DNA of 64,000 bases from Nocardia sp. NBC_01329 (GTDB taxonomy: Bacteria; Actinomycetota; Actinomycetes; Mycobacteriales; Mycobacteriaceae): contig NZ_CP108381.1 of assembly GCF_035956715.1 (NCBI RefSeq), positions 4,496,001 to 4,560,000 of the forward strand, in the 5' to 3' direction. Positions within the stretch are counted from its first letter, which is position 1. Every line of letters begins with the position of its first letter. This document shows positions 45,265-54,570 of the stretch, one piece after another. Under the pieces are notes generated by a model. The model did no database searches, had not been told where the DNA came from, and was given only the letters and a program-made list of their open reading frames with translations. The position numbers and the translations under genes were made by a program.

Positions 45265-46466
45265 TGCAACGGCGGCGGGCTGCCGTGCAGCAGGGTTCGT
45301 CCGATGTGCTGGTATTTCCACCGGACCGGGTCGTGCAGGGTATGGGTCCTGGCATTGCGCCAGAAATGGTGCAGATTGAGGTCGTCGGCCGCACTACGCG
45401 TCCCGCCCACCTCGAACAGCGCACTGGATACGTCGGTGGCGGCCCGATCGGCCAGGATCTTGGCGGTGGCGACGGCGATCGAGGCATCGGCCACGCGTTC
45501 CGGAGCCTCGCGCGCGGCATCCACGGCGGCCCCGGCGACAGCCAGGGTCGCCTCGGCCGCGGACACGGCCACAGCCAGTTCACCGAACCGCTGGATGAGC
45601 AGGGGATCGTCGATCGCCCTGCTCACCTTCGCCTCGAACCACGGCCGGCTCTTGTCCCGGGCGAACCCGGCAGCAGCGGTCAGTGCCCCGCGGGCGATTC
45701 CGGCGTCGATCGCGGCGTGCAGCAGCTGTGCGGAGGCCCCGTAGGCGGTCGGCTCGTCCACGGCGGCGGTACGGGCGACGAGTTGATCGCGCTCGACCAC
45801 GACCCCGTCGAACGACACCGTCCCGCTTCCGGTGGTGCGCTGACCGAACCCGTTCCAGTCGTCCACGATCCGGACCCCCGGGGTATCGGCCGGAAGAAAC
45901 ACGACGTACTGGCCGGACGGTAGCCCGGACACCCCGCCGGCGTCGTCCAGCCGGGTCAGCACGGCCAGGTAGTCGGCGAACAGTGAACCGGTGCAGTAGT
46001 ACTTGACCCCGTCGATCCGGAACTGCCGCGCACCCGCGAGCGGCTGGACCGTGGTGGCGATATCGGCGACCGTCGCCCCACCGCGCTCGGACTGCGCGTT
46101 CGCGATCTGCGCGCCGTCCAGGACACCGGTCAGATAGCGGCGCTGCTGTTCGGCTGAACCGGCCAGTTTCAGCAGGTTCACGTACACGAAATGGCTGTGC
46201 GGGATCTGCGCGATATTGGGATCGGCGATCGCGAGCAACCGCACCACCTCGGCGACCGCGCTGGGGGGCAGATCGGCGCCGCCGTGGACCGCGGGCACCG
46301 TCACGGCGAGCAGGCCGCTGGCGGCCAGCTTGCGCAGTTCGGCGAAGGGCAGCGCGCGTTCCCGGTCGCGGTGCGCGGCGTCCACCGCGAATTCGGCGGC
46401 GAGTTCCGCGGCGGCCGTGCGGGCCTGCTCCGCGGAGGTGATGCGGGCCGCCCCGACGGCGGTCAT
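45252..46466 (-). CDS. sfnB: SfnB-like acyl-CoA-dehydrogenase-fold flavin oxidoreductase (sulfur acquisition)
   Basis: 404-residue member of the acyl-CoA dehydrogenase superfamily, in the SfnB/DszC group that uses reduced flavin on organosulfur compounds rather than acyl-CoA. Visible features: SERGGATVADIATTV, DGVKYYCTGSLFADYLAV, WNGFGQRTTGSGTVSFDGV and the C-terminal HHFWRNARTHTLHDPVRWKY. ATG 46466 overlaps the sfnG stop (ATGA), so the two are co-translated. Confidence 0.87.
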   Translation of the reverse strand: MTAVGAARITSAEQARTAAAELAAEFAVDAAHRDRERALPFAELRKLAASGLLAVTVPAVHGGADLPPSAVAEVVRLLAIADPNIAQIPHSHFVYVNLLKLAGSAEQQRRYLTGVLDGAQIANAQSERGGATVADIATTVQPLAGARQFRIDGVKYYCTGSLFADYLAVLTRLDDAGGVSGLPSGQYVVFLPADTPGVRIVDDWNGFGQRTTGSGTVSFDGVVVERDQLVARTAAVDEPTAYGASAQLLHAAIDAGIARGALTAAAGFARDKSRPWFEAKVSRAIDDPLLIQRFGELAVAVSAAEATLAVAGAAVDAAREAPERVADASIAVATAKILADRAATDVSSALFEVGGTRSAADDLNLHHFWRNARTHTLHDPVRWKYQHIGRTLLHGSPPPLHGVI

Positions 46467-47581
46467 CGCCCCGCCACCGCAGCGGGACGTCGCGCGGCCT
46501 CCAGTTCACGCACCAACGGCAGCACCTTGGCACCGAAGTACTCGATCTCCTCCTGGAAGTGCAGGAATCCGCCCAGGATGAGGTCCACGCCGAGTTCGCG
46601 GTAGGCGACGATCCGTTCGGCGACCTGTTCGGGCGTGCCGATCAGTTTGCTCCGGAAACCATCGTTGTACTGGACCAGATCCTCGAAGCTCGAATCCGCC
46701 CACATCCCCTTCCCGTCGCGGGTCGAGGCACCGGCCTGCTGCACCGCGTCCCGGAAACCCGCCACCGCGGGCTTGTTCGCCTTATCGATGATCTCGCGCA
46801 GGGTGTCGTGGGCTTCGCGCTCGGTATCGCGGGCGATGATGAAACCGTTGAGCCCGAATTTCACTTCGCGGTCGTGGGCACGAGCGACAGCGCGCAGATC
46901 GTCGAGCTGTTCGGTGACGCCGTCGAAATCCTTACCGTTGGAGAAATACCAGTCGGCGTAGCGTCCGCCGTTACGGCGAGCCGCACTGGAATTACCACCC
47001 TGGAACAGTTCGGGGTTCGGGCGCTCCGGGGTGTTGAGCGGTTTGGGCTTGAGCGTGAAATCGCGGATTCGGTAGAAATCGCCGCCGTAGTTCACCTGGT
47101 CCTCGGTCCAGATCTTGCGGATCACCTCGAGGAATTCCGCGCTGCGCCGGTACCGCTCGTCGTGTTCGAGCCACGGCTCACCGAGCGCGGTGAATTCCCC
47201 GGCGAACCAGCCGGAGACCACATTGATGGCGAACCGGCCGCCGGACAGATGGTCGGCGGTGGCACCGAATTTGGCGAGCACGGCAGGATGCCACAGACCG
47301 GGGTGCACGGCCGCGATCACCTTCAGCCGTTCGGTGGCGCCGAGCAGCGCCAGGCTGAACGAGGTGGATTCGTGCTGGAACTCGGCACCGTAGGACGCGG
47401 TGTAACGGACCTGAGAGAGCGCGTAATCGAACCCGTTGCGTTCGGCGGTCTGCGCGAGCTTCTTGTTGTATTCGAAATCCCAGCCGGTGCGCTGTTCGAT
47501 CTCACTGGTCACCAGACCGCCGCTGACATTGGGCACCCAGTAGGCGAACCGGATCTGGTCGGTGGTCTTCTCGGTACTCAT
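46463..47581 (-). CDS. sfnG: Dimethylsulfone monooxygenase SfnG-like (FMNH2-dependent, LLM class)
   Basis: 372-residue luciferase-like monooxygenase. The N-terminal FAYWVPNVSGGLVTSEIEQR and the later LFQGGNSSAARRNGGRYADW are characteristic of SfnG, which converts dimethylsulfone to methanesulfinate. Typical LLM (beta/alpha)8-barrel length. ATG 47581 has GAGGGAGG upstream; the frame is open to 47605. First gene of the sfnG-sfnB pair; it needs a flavin reductase, not present in this window. Confidence 0.9.
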   Translation of the reverse strand: MSTEKTTDQIRFAYWVPNVSGGLVTSEIEQRTGWDFEYNKKLAQTAERNGFDYALSQVRYTASYGAEFQHESTSFSLALLGATERLKVIAAVHPGLWHPAVLAKFGATADHLSGGRFAINVVSGWFAGEFTALGEPWLEHDERYRRSAEFLEVIRKIWTEDQVNYGGDFYRIRDFTLKPKPLNTPERPNPELFQGGNSSAARRNGGRYADWYFSNGKDFDGVTEQLDDLRAVARAHDREVKFGLNGFIIARDTEREAHDTLREIIDKANKPAVAGFRDAVQQAGASTRDGKGMWADSSFEDLVQYNDGFRSKLIGTPEQVAERIVAYRELGVDLILGGFLHFQEEIEYFGAKVLPLVRELEAARRPAAVAGR

Positions 47582-47914
47582 CGAGCCTCCCTCGAGCTGG
47601 TACATGCGGTCCGCGGAGGCCGCAGCGAAGGCGGAGGTATCGCATCATCGCCGCTCCCGCTGCTCGCCGTGGGTGTTTGTCGTCTGGACGCCGGGCACGA
47701 CAACCCCTGTACCCGGCGCGCGTTCAGTTCACCAGCGAGGTCGGCGGTGTTACGAGGTTTTGAATCTGCGGGATCGCATCCCGCAACGGCCGCGACGGGC
47801 GGCAGGCCCGTGCACCTCCGGCGGCCCGCACCCGAGTACCGGCTCCTGCCCCCGGTACTCGGGTTCGCAGCCGGCGCCCAGGCGGCCGCCGAGTCGCCGG
47901 GGTTCCGGCGCCGG
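47582..47914. other. Intergenic region with two perfect hairpins
   Basis: 333 bases without a gene. TGCGGGAT-CGC-ATCCCGCA (47767-47785) and CCCGAGTACCGG (47831-47842) with CCGGTACTCGGG (47852-47863) are perfect 8- and 12-bp hairpins. The second is a likely terminator for the upstream flavoprotein gene; no T run follows. No recognised riboswitch. Confidence 0.6.
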
Positions 47915-49291
47915 TCAGGCCGAGGTCGCGGCGGCTCCGTTGTACTGAGACCTGCTGAAACGCCCGGCGGGTTGGAAGCGGCCCAGCACTGTGGCCGCGT
48001 CCTCACCGGTGACCTGCGCGATGAGGTCGTGCGCGTCCGCCACCGAGTTCACCGAACGCGCCGCCTGCGGGCGGTGCAGTGTGCCCACGAGCGCCGAGGC
48101 GAACCGCGGATCGGCCGCCGCCGCACTGAAGAACTGGCCGCCGATCTCGGCGAATTCGGGGTCGCTGAGGAACAGGCGGGTGACCTTGGCGGCATCTTCG
48201 GCCCGAGCGTCCAGGAACGCCTCGTACTGGGTGGTGATCCAGGCGTCGTCGAACGCGCCCTCGTGTGACGCGGCCGCCGCGACCAAGCGCTGTGCCTGGA
48301 TGAGCCCGCTCTGCGCGCCCTGCCCTGCGACCGGGTCGTAGGCCACGGCGGTATCCCCGAGCGCCGCCACCGGGTGGCCGCTCGTGGTGTGCCCGACACC
48401 GCGCCGGAACAGCGGCCGGACCGCGCCCTTGAGCCAGGAATACGGATCGTCGGCGAGCACCTTCGTGGCGAGCACCTCCGGCAGATCCCAGTCGAGGTAG
48501 TCGCGGGAGAGGTCGGTCACGATCCGATGCGCCGATTCTGCCGAATCGGCGGCCGCGAAGCGCTTCTCCCAGTCGCCGCCGGGCCGCGCCCAACCCAGGA
48601 AAGCCCAGGTCGGCCCCGCGTCCTTGTGCAGGTACGGCCCCCACCACGCCTCGCCTTCCTCGGCGAGGATGGAGAAGCCGCTGCGCCCGCCACCGGCCGG
48701 GCTGCGATGAGCGAACACCGACTCGTCGTGCGGCAGGCCCGTGACGGTGACGGTGAGCAGATTGCGCTGCGGTGCGTCGTAGACGGTGCGCGTCTCGTCC
48801 ACTGCGAACAATTGGGAGAGACCGCCGCGGCCGGTGGCGACCAGGGTGAGGTCGTTATCGGCGGCGATCGGGTCGAGCCGTTCGGGTGTCACCGGATCCA
48901 CGACGAACCGACCGCCGCGTTCCAGGAAGGTGGTGAGCCGTTCGTCGGCTTTGAGCCGGGTATCGACGGCTAGGCCGTGGTAACCGTCGAAGGCGCCGTC
49001 GAAGGCGATCAGCTCCTCGCCGCCACCGGCGACGCGGACGGTGAGACCGCTGTGCAGCGGTGCGCGGTCGAGGTAGGTGGGCAGGCCGAGTGCTTCTTCG
49101 GCGGCCTGGGCCTCACCGAAGATCAGCGCGGTACCGGTCGCGGGTACTTTGTCGCGCAGATCGCGCTGGTCCTTATCGCTGTAGACGGTGACCGTGAACC
49201 CGGCGTCGAGCAGGCCGAGCGCCGCGGTGACGCCGGTTTGTCCCGCTCCGATCACGGCGGCTTTGCGGTGGGAAGTGTTCTGCGTTGTCAT
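47915..49291 (-). CDS. Styrene/indole monooxygenase-like flavoprotein (StyA type)
   Basis: 458-residue FAD protein. The dinucleotide-binding motif is AAVIGAGQTGVTAALGL near residue 10, and the second flavin motif is HPVAALGDTAVAYDPVAGQG near 315. It resembles StyA, a two-component monooxygenase taking FADH2 from a reductase; no StyB-like gene is nearby. ATG 49291 (MTTQNTSHRK) is chosen; the frame is open to 49390. Context among sulfur-oxidation genes suggests sulfoxidation, but this is inference. Confidence 0.82.
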   Translation of the reverse strand: MTTQNTSHRKAAVIGAGQTGVTAALGLLDAGFTVTVYSDKDQRDLRDKVPATGTALIFGEAQAAEEALGLPTYLDRAPLHSGLTVRVAGGGEELIAFDGAFDGYHGLAVDTRLKADERLTTFLERGGRFVVDPVTPERLDPIAADNDLTLVATGRGGLSQLFAVDETRTVYDAPQRNLLTVTVTGLPHDESVFAHRSPAGGGRSGFSILAEEGEAWWGPYLHKDAGPTWAFLGWARPGGDWEKRFAAADSAESAHRIVTDLSRDYLDWDLPEVLATKVLADDPYSWLKGAVRPLFRRGVGHTTSGHPVAALGDTAVAYDPVAGQGAQSGLIQAQRLVAAAASHEGAFDDAWITTQYEAFLDARAEDAAKVTRLFLSDPEFAEIGGQFFSAAAADPRFASALVGTLHRPQAARSVNSVADAHDLIAQVTGEDAATVLGRFQPAGRFSRSQYNGAAATSA

Positions 49292-49440
49292 AGCGCCATG
49301 GTCACGATCGCGGCGGCCGAGCTGCACCATTACACTCATCGCGAGTTGATGCCGAACAACACCGCACCGCAGCCCTTTTCGTGACATCATCGACGATTGC
49401 CACCGAAACAGGACCGGATCGCCCGCTCTACCATCCGTAT

Positions 49441-49932
49441 ATGACGTTCGATCTCGTCCCGCTGACCGGCGACCGCGCCGAGGGCTACCGGCAACTCACC
49501 GCCCGGGCCGCCGCGCTGCTCGCCGGCGAATCCGACCGGACCGCGAACGCCGCCAATCTGAGTTCGCTGATCTACCACAGTCTGGCGGAGGTCAACTGGG
49601 CCGGTTTCTACTTCTACGACGGCCGGGAGCTCGTCGTCGGGCCTTTCCAGGGAAAACCGGCGTGTGTGCGGATCAGGCTGGGCGCGGGCGTGTGCGGCAC
49701 CGCGGCGCACACCCGCCGAACCCAGCTGATTGCCGATGTGCACACCTTCCCCGGCCATATCGCCTGCGACGCCGACAGTCGCTCGGAGATCGTGGTGCCG
49801 CTGGTGCACGCGGGTGAACTGGTCGGCGTTCTCGATCTCGACAGTCCGCGCCCCGGCCGGTTCGACGAGACCGACCGGCGCGGGATCGAATCGGTCGCCG
49901 AGGTCTTTCTGGAGTCGCTGGCGCGAACCTGA
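49441..49932 (+). CDS. msrC: Free methionine-(R)-sulfoxide reductase (GAF domain)
   Basis: 163-residue fRMsr. The GAF fold has the three family cysteines in FQGKPACVRI, GAGVCGTAA and GHIACDADSRSEIVVPL, plus NLSSLIYHSLAEVNWAGFYF. It reduces free Met-R-sulfoxide. ATG 49441 gives a length like E. coli MsrC (165 residues); GTG 49381 would add 20 residues, and neither start has a clear ribosome-binding site. It is divergent from the StyA-like gene. Confidence 0.92.
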   Translation: MTFDLVPLTGDRAEGYRQLTARAAALLAGESDRTANAANLSSLIYHSLAEVNWAGFYFYDGRELVVGPFQGKPACVRIRLGAGVCGTAAHTRRTQLIADVHTFPGHIACDADSRSEIVVPLVHAGELVGVLDLDSPRPGRFDETDRRGIESVAEVFLESLART

Positions 49933-50013
49933 GCGCTCGTCTCGGCGACCGCGACGGGCCCGGCGCGGGTCGTGAACCACCCCTCAGGGCCGGGCGCGAT
50001 GATGCCGTGGTGA

Positions 50014-51444
50014 TCAGGTGATCAGTTCCCCGGAGATATTGCGCGACACTTCGTCCGGCAGCACGGTGGAGCCCGGCCCGCCCACGCGGTACCGCGCGCC
50101 GCGATGTTCCGGCGGCAACCGGTCCCCGCGCTCGAACAGCGCGTTGCGCAGGGTCCCCGGCACATACTCCGTGGGGTAGGCACCGCGTTCGGTGAGCACG
50201 GGGATCACGTATCGCACGATGTCCTCGAAGGTCCCGGGCGTGATCGCGTAGGCGAGATTGAACCCGTCCACATCGGTGTCCTGTGCCCACTCCTGCAACC
50301 GGTCGGCCACCGTCTCGCCGGAGCCGACGAATACCGGCCCGATTCCGCCGATCCCGGCCCACCGCCCGATATCGCGAACCGTCCATTCCCGGCCGTCGTC
50401 GTCGAACTCCTGGAACGCGGCCACCGCCGAACGGATGGCATTGCTCTGCACCTCGCCGATCGGGTCGTCGAGGTCGTAGCGGGACAGATCGATTCCCATC
50501 CAGCCGGACATGAATACCAGCCCGCCCTCGACGCTGGCGTAGGACAGGTACTCCTCGTGTTTACGTCGCGCGTCCTCGTCGGTGGCAGCGGTGACGATGG
50601 TGGCCAGTGCGTAGATCCGGGCGGCGTGACGATCGCGGCCCGCCGCCTCGAGCGCGTCGCGGATACCGGACACCGTCTGTGTGAGCACTCGTTTCGACGG
50701 CGCGGCGACAAAGATGGCCTCGGCGTTCTCGGCGGCGAACCGCACCCCGCGTGGCGAGGCACCCGCCTGAAAGATCACCGGTGTGCGCTGCGGCGACGGC
50801 TCGGACAGGTGTACACCCGGAACGGTGTAATGCTTTCCGCTGTGGCCGATATGGTGCACCTTGGCGGGATCCACATAGATATTGCGCACCGGATCCCGGA
50901 CGACCGCGTCGTCCTCCCAGGACCCCTCCCACAATTTGTAGAGCACTTCCAGGTACTCGTCGGCCTGGTCGTAGCGATCGTCGTGGTCGAGTTGATCATC
51001 GGCACCGAAATTGCGTGCCGCCGAGCGCAGATACCCGGTGACGACGTTCCAGCCGACCCGGCCACCGGTCAGATGATCGAGGGTGGACAACCGGCGGGCG
51101 AACGGATACGGGTGTTCGAAACCGGTCCCGGTGGTGATCCCGAATCCGAGATGTTCGGTCACCGCGGCCATCGCCGAGACCAGGAGCAGCGGATCGGCCA
51201 CCGGGGTCTGCGCGCCCTGCCGCAGCGCCGCGCGATCGTCACCGCCGTACACGTCGTAGGTGCCCAGCACATCGGCGATGAAGAGTCCGTCGAACCGGCC
51301 GCGTTCCAGCAGTGCCGCCAGTTCGGTCCAGTAGTTCAATTCCTTGTAGCGGTGCGACTGATCATCGGGATGCCGCCACAGCCCGGGAGACTGGTGGGCG
51401 ACACAGTTCATATCGAAGGCGTTGAACCGGATCCGCCGGGTCAT
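50014..51444 (-). CDS. NtaA/SnaA/DszA-family FMNH2-dependent monooxygenase
   Basis: 476-residue luciferase-like monooxygenase of the DszA group. Motifs: MNCVAHQSPGLWRHPDDQ, ARRLSTLDHLTGGRVGWNVV, PVIFQAGASPRGVRFAAENAE and the C-terminal VGSGETVADRLQEW. Family members oxidise sulfones, nitrilotriacetate or pristinamycin. ATG 51444 shares one base with the stop of the DszC-like gene (TGATG), indicating coupling. A DszA/DszC-like pair suggests desulfurisation of an aromatic or alkyl sulfur compound; the substrate is not predictable. Confidence 0.88.
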   Translation of the reverse strand: MTRRIRFNAFDMNCVAHQSPGLWRHPDDQSHRYKELNYWTELAALLERGRFDGLFIADVLGTYDVYGGDDRAALRQGAQTPVADPLLLVSAMAAVTEHLGFGITTGTGFEHPYPFARRLSTLDHLTGGRVGWNVVTGYLRSAARNFGADDQLDHDDRYDQADEYLEVLYKLWEGSWEDDAVVRDPVRNIYVDPAKVHHIGHSGKHYTVPGVHLSEPSPQRTPVIFQAGASPRGVRFAAENAEAIFVAAPSKRVLTQTVSGIRDALEAAGRDRHAARIYALATIVTAATDEDARRKHEEYLSYASVEGGLVFMSGWMGIDLSRYDLDDPIGEVQSNAIRSAVAAFQEFDDDGREWTVRDIGRWAGIGGIGPVFVGSGETVADRLQEWAQDTDVDGFNLAYAITPGTFEDIVRYVIPVLTERGAYPTEYVPGTLRNALFERGDRLPPEHRGARYRVGGPGSTVLPDEVSRNISGELIT

Positions 51445-52661
51445 CACACCGCCCCTTCGGCGGGCTTGCGTTCCCCCGCGCTCCAGGCGAACGGTAACTG
51501 GGTGCCGTTCAGTAGATGATCACCGATGGCCCGCGCCTTCTGAATGGCCGGGTTGTGCACCGAAATGGTGCGCGCATTGCGCCAGTGCCGGTCCAGCCGC
51601 AACCCCTCCGAGGTGATGGATGCCCCGCCCACCTCGAACAGCTGAGTTGTGGCGGCCAGCACGGTATCGATCACACCGAGTTGCGCCTGGGCCGCGGCGA
51701 GTTCGGCCTCGATCAGGCTCTGTTCCTCGGTGGCTCCGGCGGCGAGTACCTCGTCGAGCACATCGGCGACGGCCAGGACGCTGGCGCGGGCGCCGAACGA
51801 CGCGGCCGACAACCGGCCGATCACCTGCTGCACCAGCGGATCGTGGCGGGGCAGATCCGCCGCGGAATGGGTGTAACCGCGGCGACGGGCGGCGACCCAC
51901 TCGCGAGTGTCGCGTTCGGCGCGTTGCGCGATTCCAGCTAGGACCGCGAGCTGGAAAAGCTGCAGGTAGGAGGTCGAATAGGTCGCGCCCGCGGCACCGT
52001 AGCCGGGGCCGAGGATCCGGTCCTGCGGTACCGCGACCCCGGTGAATTCGGTGGTGCCGCTGGCGGTCAGCCGCTGCCCGAAACCGTCCCAGTCGTCGTG
52101 CCGGCGCACCCCCTCGGCCTCGGCGTCCACCAGCACGCTGACCCGCTCACCGTCCCGGTCGGCGGCGACCAGGATGTGGTCGGCGTAGAGCGATCCGGTG
52201 CTGTAGTACTTCGTCCCGTCGAGCACCCAGCCTTCCCCGGACTGCGTCAGCCGGGTCTGATACCGGCCCACCGCCCCGATGCCCGGCTCGGTGATCGCAT
52301 TGCCGACCAGTGTCCCCTCGGAAATCGTGCGCAGCCACTGTTCGCGCGCCGGCCCCGCCTCGGCGAGCAGCTGGTCCTCCACGAACACGAAGTGCACGCG
52401 CAGTGCCTGCGGCAGATTCGATTCGGCCGCGGCCAGCTCGATCAGCTGCCGGAACAGCTGGCGCACGCTCGCCCCGTACCCGCCGTATTCGACGGGCACC
52501 CGTAGCGCGCCGAACCGCGCCGCGCGCAACCGGCGCACTTCGTCGTAGGCGAGCCGGCGGTCGATCTCGCGCTCGACCGCGCCGGCCGCGATATCGGCGT
52601 AGATCGGCGCGAACACCGCGTCCAGATCGGTATCGGAGACAGGTTGTGCGGTGGAAGTCAT
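51444..52661 (-). CDS. DszC/SfnB-like flavin-dependent oxidoreductase (acyl-CoA dehydrogenase fold)
   Basis: 405-residue protein similar to the sfnB product at 45252. It shows NAITEPGIGAVGRYQTRL, DGTKYYSTGSLYADHILV, WDGFGQRLTASGTTEFTGV and RLDRHWRNARTISVHNPAIQ. The DszC/SfnB branch hydroxylates or oxidises sulfur substrates with FMNH2. First gene of a two-gene operon with the DszA-like monooxygenase. ATG 52661 has only a weak ribosome-binding site. Confidence 0.85.
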   Translation of the reverse strand: MTSTAQPVSDTDLDAVFAPIYADIAAGAVEREIDRRLAYDEVRRLRAARFGALRVPVEYGGYGASVRQLFRQLIELAAAESNLPQALRVHFVFVEDQLLAEAGPAREQWLRTISEGTLVGNAITEPGIGAVGRYQTRLTQSGEGWVLDGTKYYSTGSLYADHILVAADRDGERVSVLVDAEAEGVRRHDDWDGFGQRLTASGTTEFTGVAVPQDRILGPGYGAAGATYSTSYLQLFQLAVLAGIAQRAERDTREWVAARRRGYTHSAADLPRHDPLVQQVIGRLSAASFGARASVLAVADVLDEVLAAGATEEQSLIEAELAAAQAQLGVIDTVLAATTQLFEVGGASITSEGLRLDRHWRNARTISVHNPAIQKARAIGDHLLNGTQLPFAWSAGERKPAEGAV

Positions 52662-52721
52662 CCGCTCACGATCACCGACACCGCGGGCCCGCTCACCGGT
52701 TACACGCAGTCAGATCGAAAC

Positions 52722-52749
52722 AATCGGCGGGCAAAGAATCCCGCCGATT
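52722..52749. promoter_or_regulatory. 10-bp inverted repeat between the divergent dszC-like and ssuD genes
   Basis: AATCGGCGGG (52722-52731), 8-nt spacer, CCCGCCGATT (52740-52749), perfect. It sits about midway in the 194-bp divergent region and could be a shared operator or a leader hairpin. Confidence 0.5.
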
Positions 52750-52855
52750 CCAACCGGTGACTGGACGAGCGGAACCGGTCAGGATCACAGATCGGCCCGG
52801 CGAGGAGCTCGGCCACCCCACTGTCCGTTCCAGAGCCCCTCGAAGGAGGATTCCG

Positions 52856-54001
52856 GTGAGTCTGTCGTTCCACTGGTTCCTGCCCACCTACGGCGATTCG
52901 CGCGGCCTGATGGCCGGTGGTCACGGCACATCGATGTCCGGTGACCGTCCCGCCTCGCTGCGCTACCTGAACCAGATCGCGGGCGCGGCCGAGGAGAACG
53001 GCTTCGAGGCGGTCCTCACCCCCACCGGCGCCTGGTGCGAGGACGCCTGGCTGGCCACCGCCATGCTCGTGGAGACCACCGAAACCCTGAAATTCCTGGT
53101 GGCGTTCCGCCCCGGCCTGGTGAGCCCGACCCTGGCCGCGCAGATGGCCGGTACCTACCAGCGGCATTCCCGGGGCCGACTACTGCTCAACGTGGTCACC
53201 GGTGGCGAACCGCACGAACAGCAGGCGTTCGGCGATTTCCTGAACAAGGAGCAGCGCTACGAGCGCACCGGCGAATTCCTGCACATCGTGCGCGAACTGT
53301 GGGAGTCACGGGAACCGATCAGCTTCGAGGGCACACATCTTCAGGTGCGAGGCGCCCTACTCAACAACCACCCCGACCCGGTACCACCGGTCTTCTTCGG
53401 TGGCTCCTCCGCCGCCGCCGGGCCGGTCGCCGCACGGTACGCCGACACCTACCTGACCTGGGGCGAACCGCTGGTGGCGGTCGGTAAGAAACTGGAGTGG
53501 ATCCGCGGCCTGGCCGCCGAACGCGACCGCACCCTCGATTACGGCATCCGGCTGCACGTCATCACCCGCGACACCTCCGAAGCCGCCTGGGCCGAGGCCG
53601 ACCGGCTGCTACAGGGCATCGATCCGGCCGATATCGAACGGGTGCAGGCCAACCTGGCGAGCAGCGAATCCGAAGGCCAGCGGCGCATGCTCGACCTGCA
53701 CGGCGGCCGGACCGACCGCCTGGAGATCGCCCCCAACCTGTGGGCGGGTGTCGGCCTGGTCCGCGGCGGGGCGGGCACCGCACTGGTCGGGTCGCACGAA
53801 GAGGTCGCCGAACGGCTCATCGAATACTCGCGACTCGGTATCGGCCACTTCATCCTCTCCGGCTACCCGCACGTCGAGGAGGCGTACTGGTTCGGTGAGG
53901 GCGTCCTGCCGATCCTGGAGAAGAAGGGATTGTGGCGCCGGTCGGTCGACCGGCCCGTCGCAGCCACCGGAACCCCGTTCGCCACCGCCTCCACCAGCTG
54001 A
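52856..54001 (+). CDS. ssuD: Alkanesulfonate monooxygenase SsuD-like
   Basis: 381-residue FMNH2-dependent monooxygenase that releases sulfite from alkanesulfonates. SsuD hallmarks: FHWFLPTYGDSRG, VLTPTGAWCEDAWLATAML, KFLVAFRPGLVSPTLAAQ, LNVVTGGEPHEQQAFGDFL. AAGGAGGA ends 5 nt before GTG 52856. It is divergent from the DszC/DszA-like operon. No ssuABC transporter or ssuE reductase lies in the window. Confidence 0.92.
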   Translation: MSLSFHWFLPTYGDSRGLMAGGHGTSMSGDRPASLRYLNQIAGAAEENGFEAVLTPTGAWCEDAWLATAMLVETTETLKFLVAFRPGLVSPTLAAQMAGTYQRHSRGRLLLNVVTGGEPHEQQAFGDFLNKEQRYERTGEFLHIVRELWESREPISFEGTHLQVRGALLNNHPDPVPPVFFGGSSAAAGPVAARYADTYLTWGEPLVAVGKKLEWIRGLAAERDRTLDYGIRLHVITRDTSEAAWAEADRLLQGIDPADIERVQANLASSESEGQRRMLDLHGGRTDRLEIAPNLWAGVGLVRGGAGTALVGSHEEVAERLIEYSRLGIGHFILSGYPHVEEAYWFGEGVLPILEKKGLWRRSVDRPVAATGTPFATASTS

Positions 54002-54570
54002 ATCACCGCCATACCCACCGGCCGGACGTAGCCCACCGTTTTCGCCGGAACCGGGCTACCGTGAGTGGGTGGGTGAGTCGGTATCGCTCGGTGAGGTCCA
54101 GGAGGCTCTGCTGATTCCCCGTTACGGCCGCGCGCACTGACCGGCCGACCCGCCCGGATCGGTTCGGCCATCGGCGGCAGCATCACCGAAGTCCCGTCAC
54201 GGCTTCTGCTGCGGGACACGACATCTGCGGGTACCATGTCCGCCAGGTGTTTGCCCCTTCCCTGGAAAGGGTATGTGGCTCACCGCGAAGTTCTGCTCAT
54301 AGATTGCGATCGCTTCGACCGAGGGGAGCATAGGCCAGCAGCGCACTCTATCCATTGTGCTGGCGGCCGGCGGCGCGGGCCGAAGTCGAGTGGCAAGCCC
54401 TGCCGCACTGTGATCATCGGCAGTCCCGTATCCCCGATCTGCGTCCACCGGCACGAGAAACAGGGTATGCCTCTCCACGCATGCCTCGTGTCAGCGGGCG
54501 CCTCGGGTTCGGCCGACAACCCCTTCCGTCGAATTCCCTCGACAACTATCGATTCGTTTGGAGTTTCTCT
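54002..54570. other. 569-base region without a gene
   Basis: No supported gene. A 23-codon frame (54069-54140, MGESVSLGEVQEALL...) has coding-like composition but no other support. The 54230-54560 part is A+T-richer and likely carries the P450 promoter; GGAG at 54556-54563 is its ribosome-binding site. Confidence 0.45.

Noticed and set aside
47582..47914. SAM-type riboswitch upstream of sfnG
   Set aside because: Sulfur context prompted the check; only simple hairpins are present, and their position fits the end of the upstream gene better.
54069..54140. 23-codon small ORF after ssuD
   Set aside because: Plausible composition, but no clear ribosome-binding site, no partner and no way to test conservation here.
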